From: Lawsonibacter sp.
GTDB taxonomy: Bacteria; Bacillota; Clostridia; Oscillospirales; Oscillospiraceae
Reading direction: 5' to 3'
DNA: 16,161 nucleotides
Assembly (NCBI GenBank): GCA_020025455.1
Contig: JAHHSC010000024.1
Coordinates: 1-16,161 of the forward strand
The notes under the pieces were generated by a model, which saw nothing but the letters and a program-made list of their open reading frames with translations, was not told the origin of the DNA and did no database searches. Below are positions 6,811 to 13,329 of the stretch, in pieces; position 1 is the first letter of the stretch; each line of letters starts with the position of its first letter. A program made the translations under genes and the position numbers.

Positions 6811-7512
6811 ATGTCCTACTGTGTCCATTGTGGGGTGGAGCTGGAGCAGAGCGCCCGCCGCTGCCCGCTGTGCAATACTCCGGTGATCGACCCGGCTATC
6901 CTGGCGGCGGAGGACGCCCAGACCTTTTTTCCAACCCAGCCGGCCAAGGTAGAACCCGTGTCCCGGCGCGGTATGGCCATGCTCATCAGCAGTATGCTGG
7001 CTTCCGTGGCCGTCTGCTGTGGACTGCTCAATCTGGTGCTCAAGCCCCATATGGCCTGGAGCTTTTTTGTGGTGGGGGCTGCCGCCATGCTGTGGGTATG
7101 GGCGGTGCTCCCCCTCATCACGCCAAAGACCCCTCTGTGGCTCCGACTGACCCTGGACGTGGCGGCTGTGGGGCTCTATGTGTGGATCATCTCCCTGGCC
7201 CTCCATGGGCAGCGCTGGTTCGTGGGTCTGGCCGTGCCGCTGCTCCTGTTCAGTGCCATCACGGTGGGCGTCATAGGCTGGATCGTGAAGCGGAGGCACT
7301 CCATCCTGTCTACCGTCACCATGGTACTGGCCGCTCTGGGCTGCTACGGGCTGGAAATTGAGCTGTGCTATGACCGCTTTGTCTCCCACGGCGTAAGCCT
7401 GAGCTGGTCGCTGGTGGTGTGTGCCGTCTGCTTCGGCCTGTGCGTCCCCCTTGTTGTGATCCGACGGGTCCCCTCCCTCCGGGAAGAGGCGCGCAGACGA
7501 TTCCATGTCTGA
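6811..7512 (+). CDS. Zinc-ribbon six-helix membrane protein (DUF6320-like)
   Basis: A 233-residue protein with no known function. The N-terminus is a treble-clef type zinc ribbon, Cys4-x2-Cys7 and Cys18-x2-Cys21, in the cytosol-style YCVHCG...RCPLCN context. A linker of about 30 residues leads to six hydrophobic segments, roughly 54-76, 82-103, 110-132, 136-158, 163-184 and 197-217, and a basic tail (RRVPSLREEARRR). From memory it resembles proteins named DUF6320, which I recall beside this kind of acyltransferase; this was not searched. GGGGAGAGGAG precedes the ATG in the 21-bp gap after the acyltransferase gene, so they are cotranscribed. It could be a membrane anchor or partner for the soluble acyltransferase (inference). 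Confidence 0.85.
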   Translation: MSYCVHCGVELEQSARRCPLCNTPVIDPAILAAEDAQTFFPTQPAKVEPVSRRGMAMLISSMLASVAVCCGLLNLVLKPHMAWSFFVVGAAAMLWVWAVLPLITPKTPLWLRLTLDVAAVGLYVWIISLALHGQRWFVGLAVPLLLFSAITVGVIGWIVKRRHSILSTVTMVLAALGCYGLEIELCYDRFVSHGVSLSWSLVVCAVCFGLCVPLVVIRRVPSLREEARRRFHV

Positions 7513-7516
7513 GCAT

Positions 7517-7547
7517 AAAAATCCACCGGCGCAGCCGGTGGATTTTT
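7517..7547. terminator. Bidirectional terminator between the zinc-ribbon gene and cca
   Basis: A perfect 14-bp stem (7517-7530 with 7534-7547, GCA loop) with A-run and T-run arms, five bases after the zinc-ribbon gene stop. The cca stop codon (7546-7548) lies in the foot of the hairpin, so one structure ends both convergent transcripts. Confidence 0.93.
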
Positions 7548-8859
7548 ATTTTGGATTCAATTCCCGGAGCAGAACGTCCCGGTCGTTGGGCAGATCCCCC
7601 TCCGCCACGCGGGAGAGCAGAAAATTAAGGGCGGTGCCAATGGCAGGCCCGGTAAGCCCGGCCGCCATTGCGTCCCTGCCGTTGACGGCCAGCTGGTTCA
7701 GACGGATGCAGGGCGAGGTTTGAAGCAGCTCCCAAGCCAGCTTTTCCGCCTGGTCCAGCTGCCGCTCGGCATCGGGCTGAGGGGCACAGGCGGCCCCGTC
7801 CGCCTTTTTTAGGGCCAGCAGGTGGAAAAAGCGCTCTTTTCCAAACCGGGAGAGCCATCGGCCCGCCCACTTGCTGCTTGCCTCCACGGGCAGGTGGTGG
7901 CGCTCAATGAGAAACAGAACTTCCTCGCGGGTGGCGTTATCCAGCCGCAGACGCCGCAGGGCGGCATCGGCCAGCTGGACGCCCGCCTTTTCGTGGCCGT
8001 AGAAGTGACCGTTCCCGTCCTCGCCCAAGACGAACGAGGTGGGCTTTCCAACATCGTGGAGCAGAGCGGCCAGCCGCAGAGCGGGCAGACACGGGACGTG
8101 GGCCATAGCCTTTACGCTGTGGGTGTAAACGTCATAGATGTGGTAGGGGCTGCGCTGGTCAAAGCCAATGGCGGGGGCCAGCTCGGGCACGATCTGGGCG
8201 GCGGCGGCCGGGAAGGCCAGCAGCACCTCCTCCGCGCCGGGGGAGCAGAGCAGGCGGGTGAACTCGGTGCAGATGCGCTCCTGAGCGACCAGAGCCAGCT
8301 GCGGCACATGGCGGCGGATCGCCGCGGCGGTGTCCGGGTGGATGGAAAAGCGGAGCTGGGCGGCAAGCCGCAGACCGCGGATGACCCGCAGTGCGTCCTC
8401 CTCCAATCGGGTGTCCGGGTCACCCACACAGCGGATCAGGCGCTTTTGGAGGTCCTCCCGGCCTTGAAACGGGTCGGCAAGGCCGTTCTCGTCCCAGGCC
8501 ATGGCGTTTATGGTGAAATCCCGGCGGGCCAGGTCCTCGGTGAGACTGGAGGTGAAGTCCACCCGGTCCGGGCGGCGGTGGTCGGAGTAGCCGCTCTCCC
8601 GGCGGAAGGTGGTGACCTCAACGGGCAGTCCATCTGAAAGGACCGTCACCGTGCCGTGTTTTGCACCCGTGTCGAGACAGGAAAAAGCGGAGCAGGCCGC
8701 CCGGATCTCATCCGGCAGGGCGGAGGTGGCAGCGTCGTAGTCGTGGGGCGGGATGCCAAGCAGGCTGTCCCGGACGCAGCCCCCAACCAGTACGGCCCTG
8801 TGCCCCGCCGCACGCAGGGTGTGGAGCACCTTCTGTGCTCTTGGGTCCCAATTTGGCAT
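7546..8859 (-). CDS. cca: CCA-adding tRNA nucleotidyltransferase with HD domain
   Basis: Adds or repairs the 3'-terminal CCA of tRNAs using CTP and ATP. The 437 residues show class II family motifs in order: GGCVRDSLLG (26-35), the metal-binding HDYD (Asp40, Asp42), RRDFTINAMAW (112-122), and RLEEDALRVIRGLRLA (151-166). They are followed by an HD domain (His240, His247, HD at 268-269), then a C-terminal helical region ending in GLTGPAIGTALNFLL and NDRD. The HD domain often gives phosphohydrolase activity. The ATG at 8857-8859 is preferred over two upstream in-frame ATGs because GGGAGG lies about ten bases before it and the family N-terminus begins here. Single gene with its own promoter, convergent with the zinc-ribbon gene. 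Confidence 0.95.
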   Translation of the reverse strand: MPNWDPRAQKVLHTLRAAGHRAVLVGGCVRDSLLGIPPHDYDAATSALPDEIRAACSAFSCLDTGAKHGTVTVLSDGLPVEVTTFRRESGYSDHRRPDRVDFTSSLTEDLARRDFTINAMAWDENGLADPFQGREDLQKRLIRCVGDPDTRLEEDALRVIRGLRLAAQLRFSIHPDTAAAIRRHVPQLALVAQERICTEFTRLLCSPGAEEVLLAFPAAAAQIVPELAPAIGFDQRSPYHIYDVYTHSVKAMAHVPCLPALRLAALLHDVGKPTSFVLGEDGNGHFYGHEKAGVQLADAALRRLRLDNATREEVLFLIERHHLPVEASSKWAGRWLSRFGKERFFHLLALKKADGAACAPQPDAERQLDQAEKLAWELLQTSPCIRLNQLAVNGRDAMAAGLTGPAIGTALNFLLSRVAEGDLPNDRDVLLRELNPK

Positions 8860-8890
8860 GGATCGCGCACCTCCCGGACGTTTTGTACAC

Positions 8891-8919
8891 ATTCTAGCAG
8901 GTTCGGTGGAAAAATACAA
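8891..8919 (-). promoter_or_regulatory. Probable promoter of cca
   Basis: On the minus strand TAGAAT (8891-8896) has TTGTAT (8914-8919) 17 bp upstream. The -35 overlaps the foot of the terminator of the preceding operon, leaving the two transcription units tightly packed. Confidence 0.5.
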
Positions 8920-8944
8920 GGCGGAGCCGGAGGGCTCCGCCTTG
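8910..8944 (-). terminator. Terminator of the lipoprotein-MBOAT-DHHW operon
   Basis: A perfect 12-bp GC-rich stem (8917-8928 with 8933-8944, four-base loop) stands 11 bp after the DHHW gene stop. On the minus strand it is followed by TATTTTT (8910-8916). Confidence 0.92.
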
Positions 8945-8955
8945 CGGGTTTGGCA

Positions 8956-10077
8956 TTAACGGGTCAGCAGGCCCAGGTTTTTGTCCGAGGCAAAATTGCT
9001 GAAGGAGTAGAGGACCAGCACCTGGTCGATGTCGTTGTCCTGAACATACTGCTGCACGCTGTTCAGATTGTAGCGCAGGTCGAACAGATGGACCTCCGAG
9101 AAACGCTCGGTGAGAAAGGGAGCCAGAGAGTCTGAGTAGGAGTCCCGAATGACCATCAGCTTGGGGGCATCGGTGTGCTTGGTTTTCAGCACGCATAGGG
9201 GCTGGTTGCCGCCCAGAAAGAACGAGTACTTGTCCTTCTTCTCCAGATTTTCGGGCACATAGAGAGACCCCTCCTCGGCGGTGCCGTTAAAATAGGTAGT
9301 CACCTTCACGCTGCCGTCATCAGGCACATAGGTGTCGATGGCATCGGGGCGGACCCAGCGTACACCGGAGGTGGAGAAGGTGGTGCCATTGAAGCGGTCG
9401 CTGACAGTGGTCTTTTCATAGTCTGCAAGGTCCAGCGGCTCCATACCCAGAGCATCCAGAATGGCGTTGGCACCATAGAACGCACCCAGGCTGGTCCAGT
9501 GATGGTCGGTGCGGTAGTAGATGTCCTCGCCGCTGTGGGCGGCGAGGGCACCGGCCATATCCACGGTATTGGCACCGGTCTGGAAGTAGAGCCGGTCGAT
9601 GATGGACCGCTCGTCAGCGGTGGGGGCACCTGCGGGGAGGCGGTCGGCCCAGATAGCGGCGGAGGAGGGGATAAGACCGAAGTAGACGGGCACATCCACA
9701 TTGCTTACCAGGGTGTCCAGACTGGCCATGTCCTTGTCCAGCTTCTCCTGAGCGGGGGTGTCCACCTTGGGGATGAGCGTGTCCTGACTGGCCAGATAGA
9801 CCCCGTTGTTCTCCTGCTTACCGGACAGGCGCTCACAGCGGGCCTTCAGGGACACCCAGAAGTCTCGGCCCACGATGTGGTCAGCGGTGTAGTCCTCGGC
9901 CTTCTCCATGAAGGTGCCGTCGGTGACGGTTTCCAGGCTGAGGGCAGGGGCCTGGGCCAGATAGCGGTTTTCCAGCTCGGAAAACTTCTTTTTGGGCAGC
10001 ACCAGACTGGCAACACAGATTCCGCCGATAAAGGCGCAGAAAAGGCCGGTCACCAGCTTATTATATGTTTGAGACAT
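8956..10077 (-). CDS. DHHW-family, AlgJ/AlgX-like membrane-anchored acylation protein
   Basis: A 373-residue envelope protein. Residues about 8-27 form one N-terminal membrane anchor; the rest is extracytoplasmic. The family motif FSELENRYLAQAP is at 32-44, DHHWTSLGAF at 191-200, and RDSYSDS at 311-317. The Asp191/His193 and Ser313 arrangement matches the SGNH-hydrolase-like fold of AlgJ/AlgX/DHHW proteins, partners of MBOAT acyltransferases. The probable role is to pass acyl (usually acetyl) groups from the MBOAT protein to an extracellular polymer; the acceptor is unknown. AAGGAGGTG precedes the ATG and overlaps the MBOAT stop codon; the genes are 14 bp apart, implying translational coupling. 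Last gene of the operon, followed by a strong terminator. Confidence 0.92.
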   Translation of the reverse strand: MSQTYNKLVTGLFCAFIGGICVASLVLPKKKFSELENRYLAQAPALSLETVTDGTFMEKAEDYTADHIVGRDFWVSLKARCERLSGKQENNGVYLASQDTLIPKVDTPAQEKLDKDMASLDTLVSNVDVPVYFGLIPSSAAIWADRLPAGAPTADERSIIDRLYFQTGANTVDMAGALAAHSGEDIYYRTDHHWTSLGAFYGANAILDALGMEPLDLADYEKTTVSDRFNGTTFSTSGVRWVRPDAIDTYVPDDGSVKVTTYFNGTAEEGSLYVPENLEKKDKYSFFLGGNQPLCVLKTKHTDAPKLMVIRDSYSDSLAPFLTERFSEVHLFDLRYNLNSVQQYVQDNDIDQVLVLYSFSNFASDKNLGLLTR

Positions 10078-10091
10078 AAAGCGACACCTCC

Positions 10092-11495
10092 TTAGAAACG
10101 GAAATAGAGGAAGGGATTATAGGTCCCGTCCACCAGATAGGCAGTACACAGGATCAGCCCTGCCAGAATGAACAGAAGCCCCAGTGCCTTGGCAGCCCAT
10201 TGGGGGAGCTTCTGATAGAGCCTTGCGCCCATGGGGGTAGAGGCCAGACCGGCCACCACCAGAACGGGCAGGTAGCTGCGCAGGTAGTAACCAAAGGCAC
10301 CGTTGGTCAAAGGCACGCCGCCCAGACCGAACATGACCTTTAGGTATCCGCCCAGGTGGCCGAAGTCCTCAATGGCAAAGATGGCCCAGCTGACCACCAC
10401 CAGGAAGAGGGTGTAGATATGGCTCACCACAGCGGGGGCCTTCTCGAGCTTTTCCAGCAGGAAGAACTTTTCAATCAGCAGGAGCACCCAGAAGAAAAGC
10501 CCCCACAGTAGGAAGTTCCAGCTGGCACCGTGCCAGATGCCGGTGGCGGCCCACACCACGAAGAGGTTGAACATCCAGCGGCGCTTGGAGCAGCGGTTGC
10601 CGCCCAGCGGGATATAGAGGTACTCCCGGAACCAGGTGGACAGCGAGATGTGCCAGCGGCGCCAGAATTCGGTGATGCTCTTGGAGATATAGGGGTAGTT
10701 GAAGTTGGGCAGGAATTCAAAGCCCAGCATCCGGCCCAGGCCGATGGCCATGTCGGAGTAGCCGGAAAAGTCGAAGTAGATTTGGAAGGTGAATGCGATC
10801 ACGCCCAGCCAGGCACCGGCGACCGTCAGGTCGGTAAGGGCCGTGGCTTTATAGGCCTCCCACAGCATACCCACGTTGTTGGCAATCAGCACCTTCTTGG
10901 CCATACCGATGGTGAAAATCTCCACGCCGGAGGCAAATTTGTCGCAGCTGGTGGTGCGCTGGTCGATCTGGTCCCCCAGATCCTTATACTTGATGATGGG
11001 ACCGGCGATGAGCTGGGGGAACAGAGTGACAAAGGTGCCGAAGTTCAGGATGGAGCGCTGGGCACGGGCGTCGCCGCGGTACACGTCCACCGTGTAGCTC
11101 ATGGTCTGGAAGGTGTAGAAGGAGATGCCGATGGGCAGGTGGATGCCCAGCACAGGCATGAAGCTCAGACCCATGGACTGGAGCGAGCCGGCGATGAAGT
11201 CCCAGTACTTGAAGAAGAACAGCAGGGCCAGGTTGAAGAGGATGGACATGGCGACCGTCCGGCGGGCGGCCTTGTCGTTGCCCTTTGCCTTGAACCGCTC
11301 CACCAGAAGGCCGTGGGTAAAGTCGATGGCGGTGGACAGGAACATGATAAGCACATAGATCCGCTCACCCCAGTAATAGAAGCACAGGGAGGAAAGCAGA
11401 ATCACCACGTTCCGCAGCTTCCGGGGCACCAGGTAGTAGACCAGCAGGGTCAGCACCAGGAAGTAGAACAGAAATACGGGGGTTGAAAATACCAT
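10092..11495 (-). CDS. MBOAT-family O-acyltransferase (AlgI/DltB/PatA-like)
   Basis: A polytopic membrane protein of 467 residues with about ten hydrophobic segments. It has the MBOAT core: FWRRWHISLSTWFREYLYIPLGGN begins at 277 with the conserved His282, and GIWHGASWNFLLWG (319-332) carries the catalytic-type His322. FQTMSYTVDVYRG (129-141) and PQLIAGPII (160-168) are further family blocks. These enzymes use acyl-CoA or an acyl carrier in the cytoplasm and deliver the acyl group across the membrane. AAGGAGGT nine bases upstream fixes the start. The neighbouring DHHW gene supports O-acylation of a cell-surface glycan or lipid-linked polymer; no dlt genes are here, so D-alanylation is not indicated. 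Its mRNA must pass a hairpin with a U-tract immediately upstream. Confidence 0.95.
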   Translation of the reverse strand: MVFSTPVFLFYFLVLTLLVYYLVPRKLRNVVILLSSLCFYYWGERIYVLIMFLSTAIDFTHGLLVERFKAKGNDKAARRTVAMSILFNLALLFFFKYWDFIAGSLQSMGLSFMPVLGIHLPIGISFYTFQTMSYTVDVYRGDARAQRSILNFGTFVTLFPQLIAGPIIKYKDLGDQIDQRTTSCDKFASGVEIFTIGMAKKVLIANNVGMLWEAYKATALTDLTVAGAWLGVIAFTFQIYFDFSGYSDMAIGLGRMLGFEFLPNFNYPYISKSITEFWRRWHISLSTWFREYLYIPLGGNRCSKRRWMFNLFVVWAATGIWHGASWNFLLWGLFFWVLLLIEKFFLLEKLEKAPAVVSHIYTLFLVVVSWAIFAIEDFGHLGGYLKVMFGLGGVPLTNGAFGYYLRSYLPVLVVAGLASTPMGARLYQKLPQWAAKALGLLFILAGLILCTAYLVDGTYNPFLYFRF

Positions 11496-11512
11496 GAAAG
11501 GGGGACCTCCTT

Positions 11513-11551
11513 AAAAAGATCGGGCGGACGACCGGTAAAATCGTCCGCCCG
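11513..11551 (-). terminator. Intra-operon hairpin (partial terminator) before the MBOAT gene
   Basis: An 11-bp perfect GC-rich stem (11521-11531 with 11541-11551, nine-base loop) is followed on the minus strand by ATCTTTTT and then at once by the MBOAT ribosome binding site AAGGAGGT (11505-11512). It ends the short-lipoprotein message but leaves no room for a new promoter before MBOAT. Confidence 0.72.
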
Positions 11552-11567
11552 GAGGGATCAGAGGGGC

Positions 11568-12062
11568 TTACTTAAAGAGTGCGTTGAACTCCTCCACAAT
11601 GGCGGCAGAGTCATCATGGGCAATGAGCATGACGTAGCTGCCCTTAGTGACCACGGACGAGTTGGTGGACCAGACCTCAACGACCTCGGGGTAGTTTCGG
11701 CCGCCGTCGGTCATGTCGGTGACGCGCTGCTCCAGAAGGCTCTTGACGGTGGACAGGCTGTCCGCATCCTTGGCCTTGACCAGGACCATCTCGCTGTCCT
11801 GCATGACCATGCTGGCGTGGGCATAGACCTCCTCCGAGACGTCACGCAGTCCGGGGAAGAACATATCGATGATGCCCATCTCATCTTCCTCCAGAGTGGC
11901 AGTCTCAAAGAAAATGTTGCTGAAGGGGTGGTTCTCTACCACAGTATCAAAGAAACCCTTCAGGTCTACATCTGCCTGAGAATTCCCCTCCTGCTTACCG
12001 CAGCCGGCAAGCAGGGTCAGGGACATGGCACAGGCCAAAACAATCGTGAAAATACGCTTCAT
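11568..12062 (-). CDS. DUF4358-like lipoprotein (short paralog)
   Basis: A secreted lipoprotein of 164 residues. The signal peptide ends in the lipobox LLAG-Cys21. The mature part matches the pattern of DUF4358 proteins: MVLVKAKDADSLSTVKSLLEQRV in the middle and a repeat-like VVTKGSYVMLIAHDDSAAIVEEFNALFK end. No enzyme motif is visible and the function is unknown. It ends in the same FNALFK hexapeptide as the upstream neighbour, showing common descent by duplication. AAGGAG nine bases upstream supports the ATG. It lies 44 bp after the larger lipoprotein gene and ahead of the hairpin before MBOAT, so it belongs to the same operon. Lipoprotein status is firm; the family name is from memory. Confidence 0.88.
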   Translation of the reverse strand: MKRIFTIVLACAMSLTLLAGCGKQEGNSQADVDLKGFFDTVVENHPFSNIFFETATLEEDEMGIIDMFFPGLRDVSEEVYAHASMVMQDSEMVLVKAKDADSLSTVKSLLEQRVTDMTDGGRNYPEVVEVWSTNSSVVTKGSYVMLIAHDDSAAIVEEFNALFK

Positions 12063-12106
12063 GGTTTTATTCTCCTTGAATCGACAAAATTACGGGTATG
12101 GATCGC

Positions 12107-13060
12107 TTACTTGAACAGGGCGTTGAAGGAGCTCACAATGTCGGAATGGTTCTCGTGAACTACCATCATCACATAGTTGCCGTTGGACACCACCTTGCCG
12201 TTCTGGCTCCACATGGCAGTGGCTTCCGGATAGAAGGCACCGCCGTCGGCCATCGCCTTAATGCGGGCGTTCAGGATGGACTTGACGGAGTCCACGTCCT
12301 TGCTGTCCTTGACCTCCACCAGAACAAGTTCACCCATATTGTTGGTCATCATGCATCCGTTGACCACGGACTGGTTGGTGGGGATGGCAGTGAGACCGGG
12401 GTAGAGCTGCTCGGTGAGATCGTGGTCGAGAAGGGACAAGAAACCGAACTGGTAGTTTTCCTGCGTGGTCTGGGAGAACGCGGACAGGTCAACCTTCTTG
12501 TCGGCAGGCTTCTGCTCAGGCTTGGGATCGGGCTTCTGCTGGGGCTTCTGCTCGGGCTTCTGCTGGGGCTTCTGATTCTTGTCCTCCTTGCAGTAGACAA
12601 CGGCGGAAGCGGTCAGATCGCCGGCCTTGGCGGTGATGGTAGCCTTGCCGGGGGCCACATAGGTGACCAATCCCGTTTCGCTCACGGTGGCCACAGCCTC
12701 GTTGTTGGAGGACCAGGTGACCTTATCGTCAGCCATGGCCTTCAGCTGGTAGGTGGCACCTACCTTAAAGAGAGAAAAGTCGGTCTTGTTCAGCTTCAGC
12801 TCCTGAGCGGGCTTCGGCTCGTCGGGCTTGGGCTGGTCAGGTGTTTGCTCAGACTGGGAGGCATCGGGCTGCTCAGGCTCATCCAGGCTGGAATCGGAAC
12901 TGGAGGAGGCATCGGGGGCAGAGACGTCCGTCTGACTGGAGCTGGACATGGAACCGGGATTGCTGCCGGATACGCTGGGCTCATCCTTCTTGCCGCAGCC
13001 GGCGAGGAGGGAGATGGTCAGAGCAGAGGCCAGGGCCAGAGCGAAAAATTTTTTCATCAT
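12107..13060 (-). CDS. Big2-domain and DUF4358-like lipoprotein (long paralog)
   Basis: A mosaic surface lipoprotein of 317 residues. The signal peptide ends in the lipobox LLAG-Cys22. A Ser/Asp/Pro/Gln-rich spacer (23-85) is followed by a bacterial Ig-like (Big2) domain at 86-157, recognisable by VTWSSNNEAVATVSETGLVTYVAPGKATITAK elements. A Lys-Pro-Gln repeat linker (163-185) comes next, then a DUF4358-like domain (about 190-317) that resembles the downstream lipoprotein across its whole mature part. The likely role is cell-wall-spanning display of the DUF4358 domain; its ligand is unknown. An ATG six codons upstream overlaps the ribosome binding site; AAAAGGAG seven bases before 13058-13060 favours the shorter form. 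First gene of the operon. Confidence 0.88.
   Translation of the reverse strand: MMKKFFALALASALTISLLAGCGKKDEPSVSGSNPGSMSSSSQTDVSAPDASSSSDSSLDEPEQPDASQSEQTPDQPKPDEPKPAQELKLNKTDFSLFKVGATYQLKAMADDKVTWSSNNEAVATVSETGLVTYVAPGKATITAKAGDLTASAVVYCKEDKNQKPQQKPEQKPQQKPDPKPEQKPADKKVDLSAFSQTTQENYQFGFLSLLDHDLTEQLYPGLTAIPTNQSVVNGCMMTNNMGELVLVEVKDSKDVDSVKSILNARIKAMADGGAFYPEATAMWSQNGKVVSNGNYVMMVVHENHSDIVSSFNALFK
12507..12578 (-). repeat. 12-bp tandem repeat encoding the Lys-Pro-Gln linker
   Basis: Six in-frame 12-bp units, plus-strand consensus GGCTTCTGCTSG, three of them near identical (12531-12566), encode the K-P-x-Q repeats between the Ig-like and DUF4358-like domains. Such arrays change length by slippage without breaking the frame. 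It is a coding repeat, not a mobile element. Confidence 0.85.
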
Positions 13061-13135
13061 CGTTGTACTCCTTTTCATAGGGCTGTTGATACAGCGGTTT
13101 TTAGGGGGTTCACAGGAGTTTGACGCAGTATCCCT

Positions 13136-13165
13136 AAAAAAGTTCCCATATGGGGAAAAATTTTT
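13136..13165 (-). other. Leader hairpin with U-tract and AT palindrome upstream of the lipoprotein operon
   Basis: On the minus strand a 5-bp stem (13153-13157 with 13143-13147) containing the palindrome CCCATATGGG is followed by CTTTTTT (13136-13142). AAAAATTTTT (13156-13165) is adjacent. The stem is short, so attenuation would be weak at best. Confidence 0.3.
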
Positions 13166-13190
13166 CGTTTTCTACGTTCCCAAATTCGGT

Positions 13191-13199
13191 ATTATAGCA
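13191..13199 (-). promoter_or_regulatory. Extended -10 promoter of the lipoprotein-MBOAT-DHHW operon
   Basis: On the minus strand TGCTATAAT is a perfect TATAAT with the TGn extension, which lets polymerase start with a poor -35; none is evident at 17 bp (TGGTAT). The transcript would start near 13184 with a leader of about 124 nt. Confidence 0.65.
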
Positions 13200-13247
13200 G
13201 AGTTGCGCGGCAAATACCAGCCTTTCTTTGAAAACAGGTCGATTTGC

Positions 13248-13276
13248 TTGAAATTAGGGCGCAAACAGGCTACAAT
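13248..13276 (+). promoter_or_regulatory. Promoter of the yifB-like gene
   Basis: TTGAAA (13248-13253) and TACAAT (13271-13276) are 17 bp apart, each one or two bases from consensus. The start site would be near 13283, about 47 bases before the start codon. It diverges from the lipoprotein operon promoter about 50 bp away. Confidence 0.75.
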
Positions 13277-13329
13277 GGAGGAAAAATGAGCTGAGGCGGA
13301 ATCAAGTTCGCCCGGAGAGGAGCGGGAAG

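Noticed and set aside
6544..7506. A 320-codon minus-strand frame opposite the zinc-ribbon gene
   Set aside because: The His/Gln/Gly-rich product matches no family, and the opposite strand encodes a clear zinc ribbon and membrane helices.
10530..11486. A 318-codon plus-strand frame opposite the MBOAT gene
   Set aside because: Gly/His/Gln/Val-rich shadow translation; the MBOAT motifs on the other strand are unambiguous.
10092..11495. DltB of a D-alanylation operon
   Set aside because: No dltA, dltC or dltD homolog is adjacent; the partner is a DHHW protein, which points to O-acylation instead.
12507..12578. Short repeats as a CRISPR array
   Set aside because: The units are 12 bp, directly adjacent with no spacers, and in frame within a coding linker.
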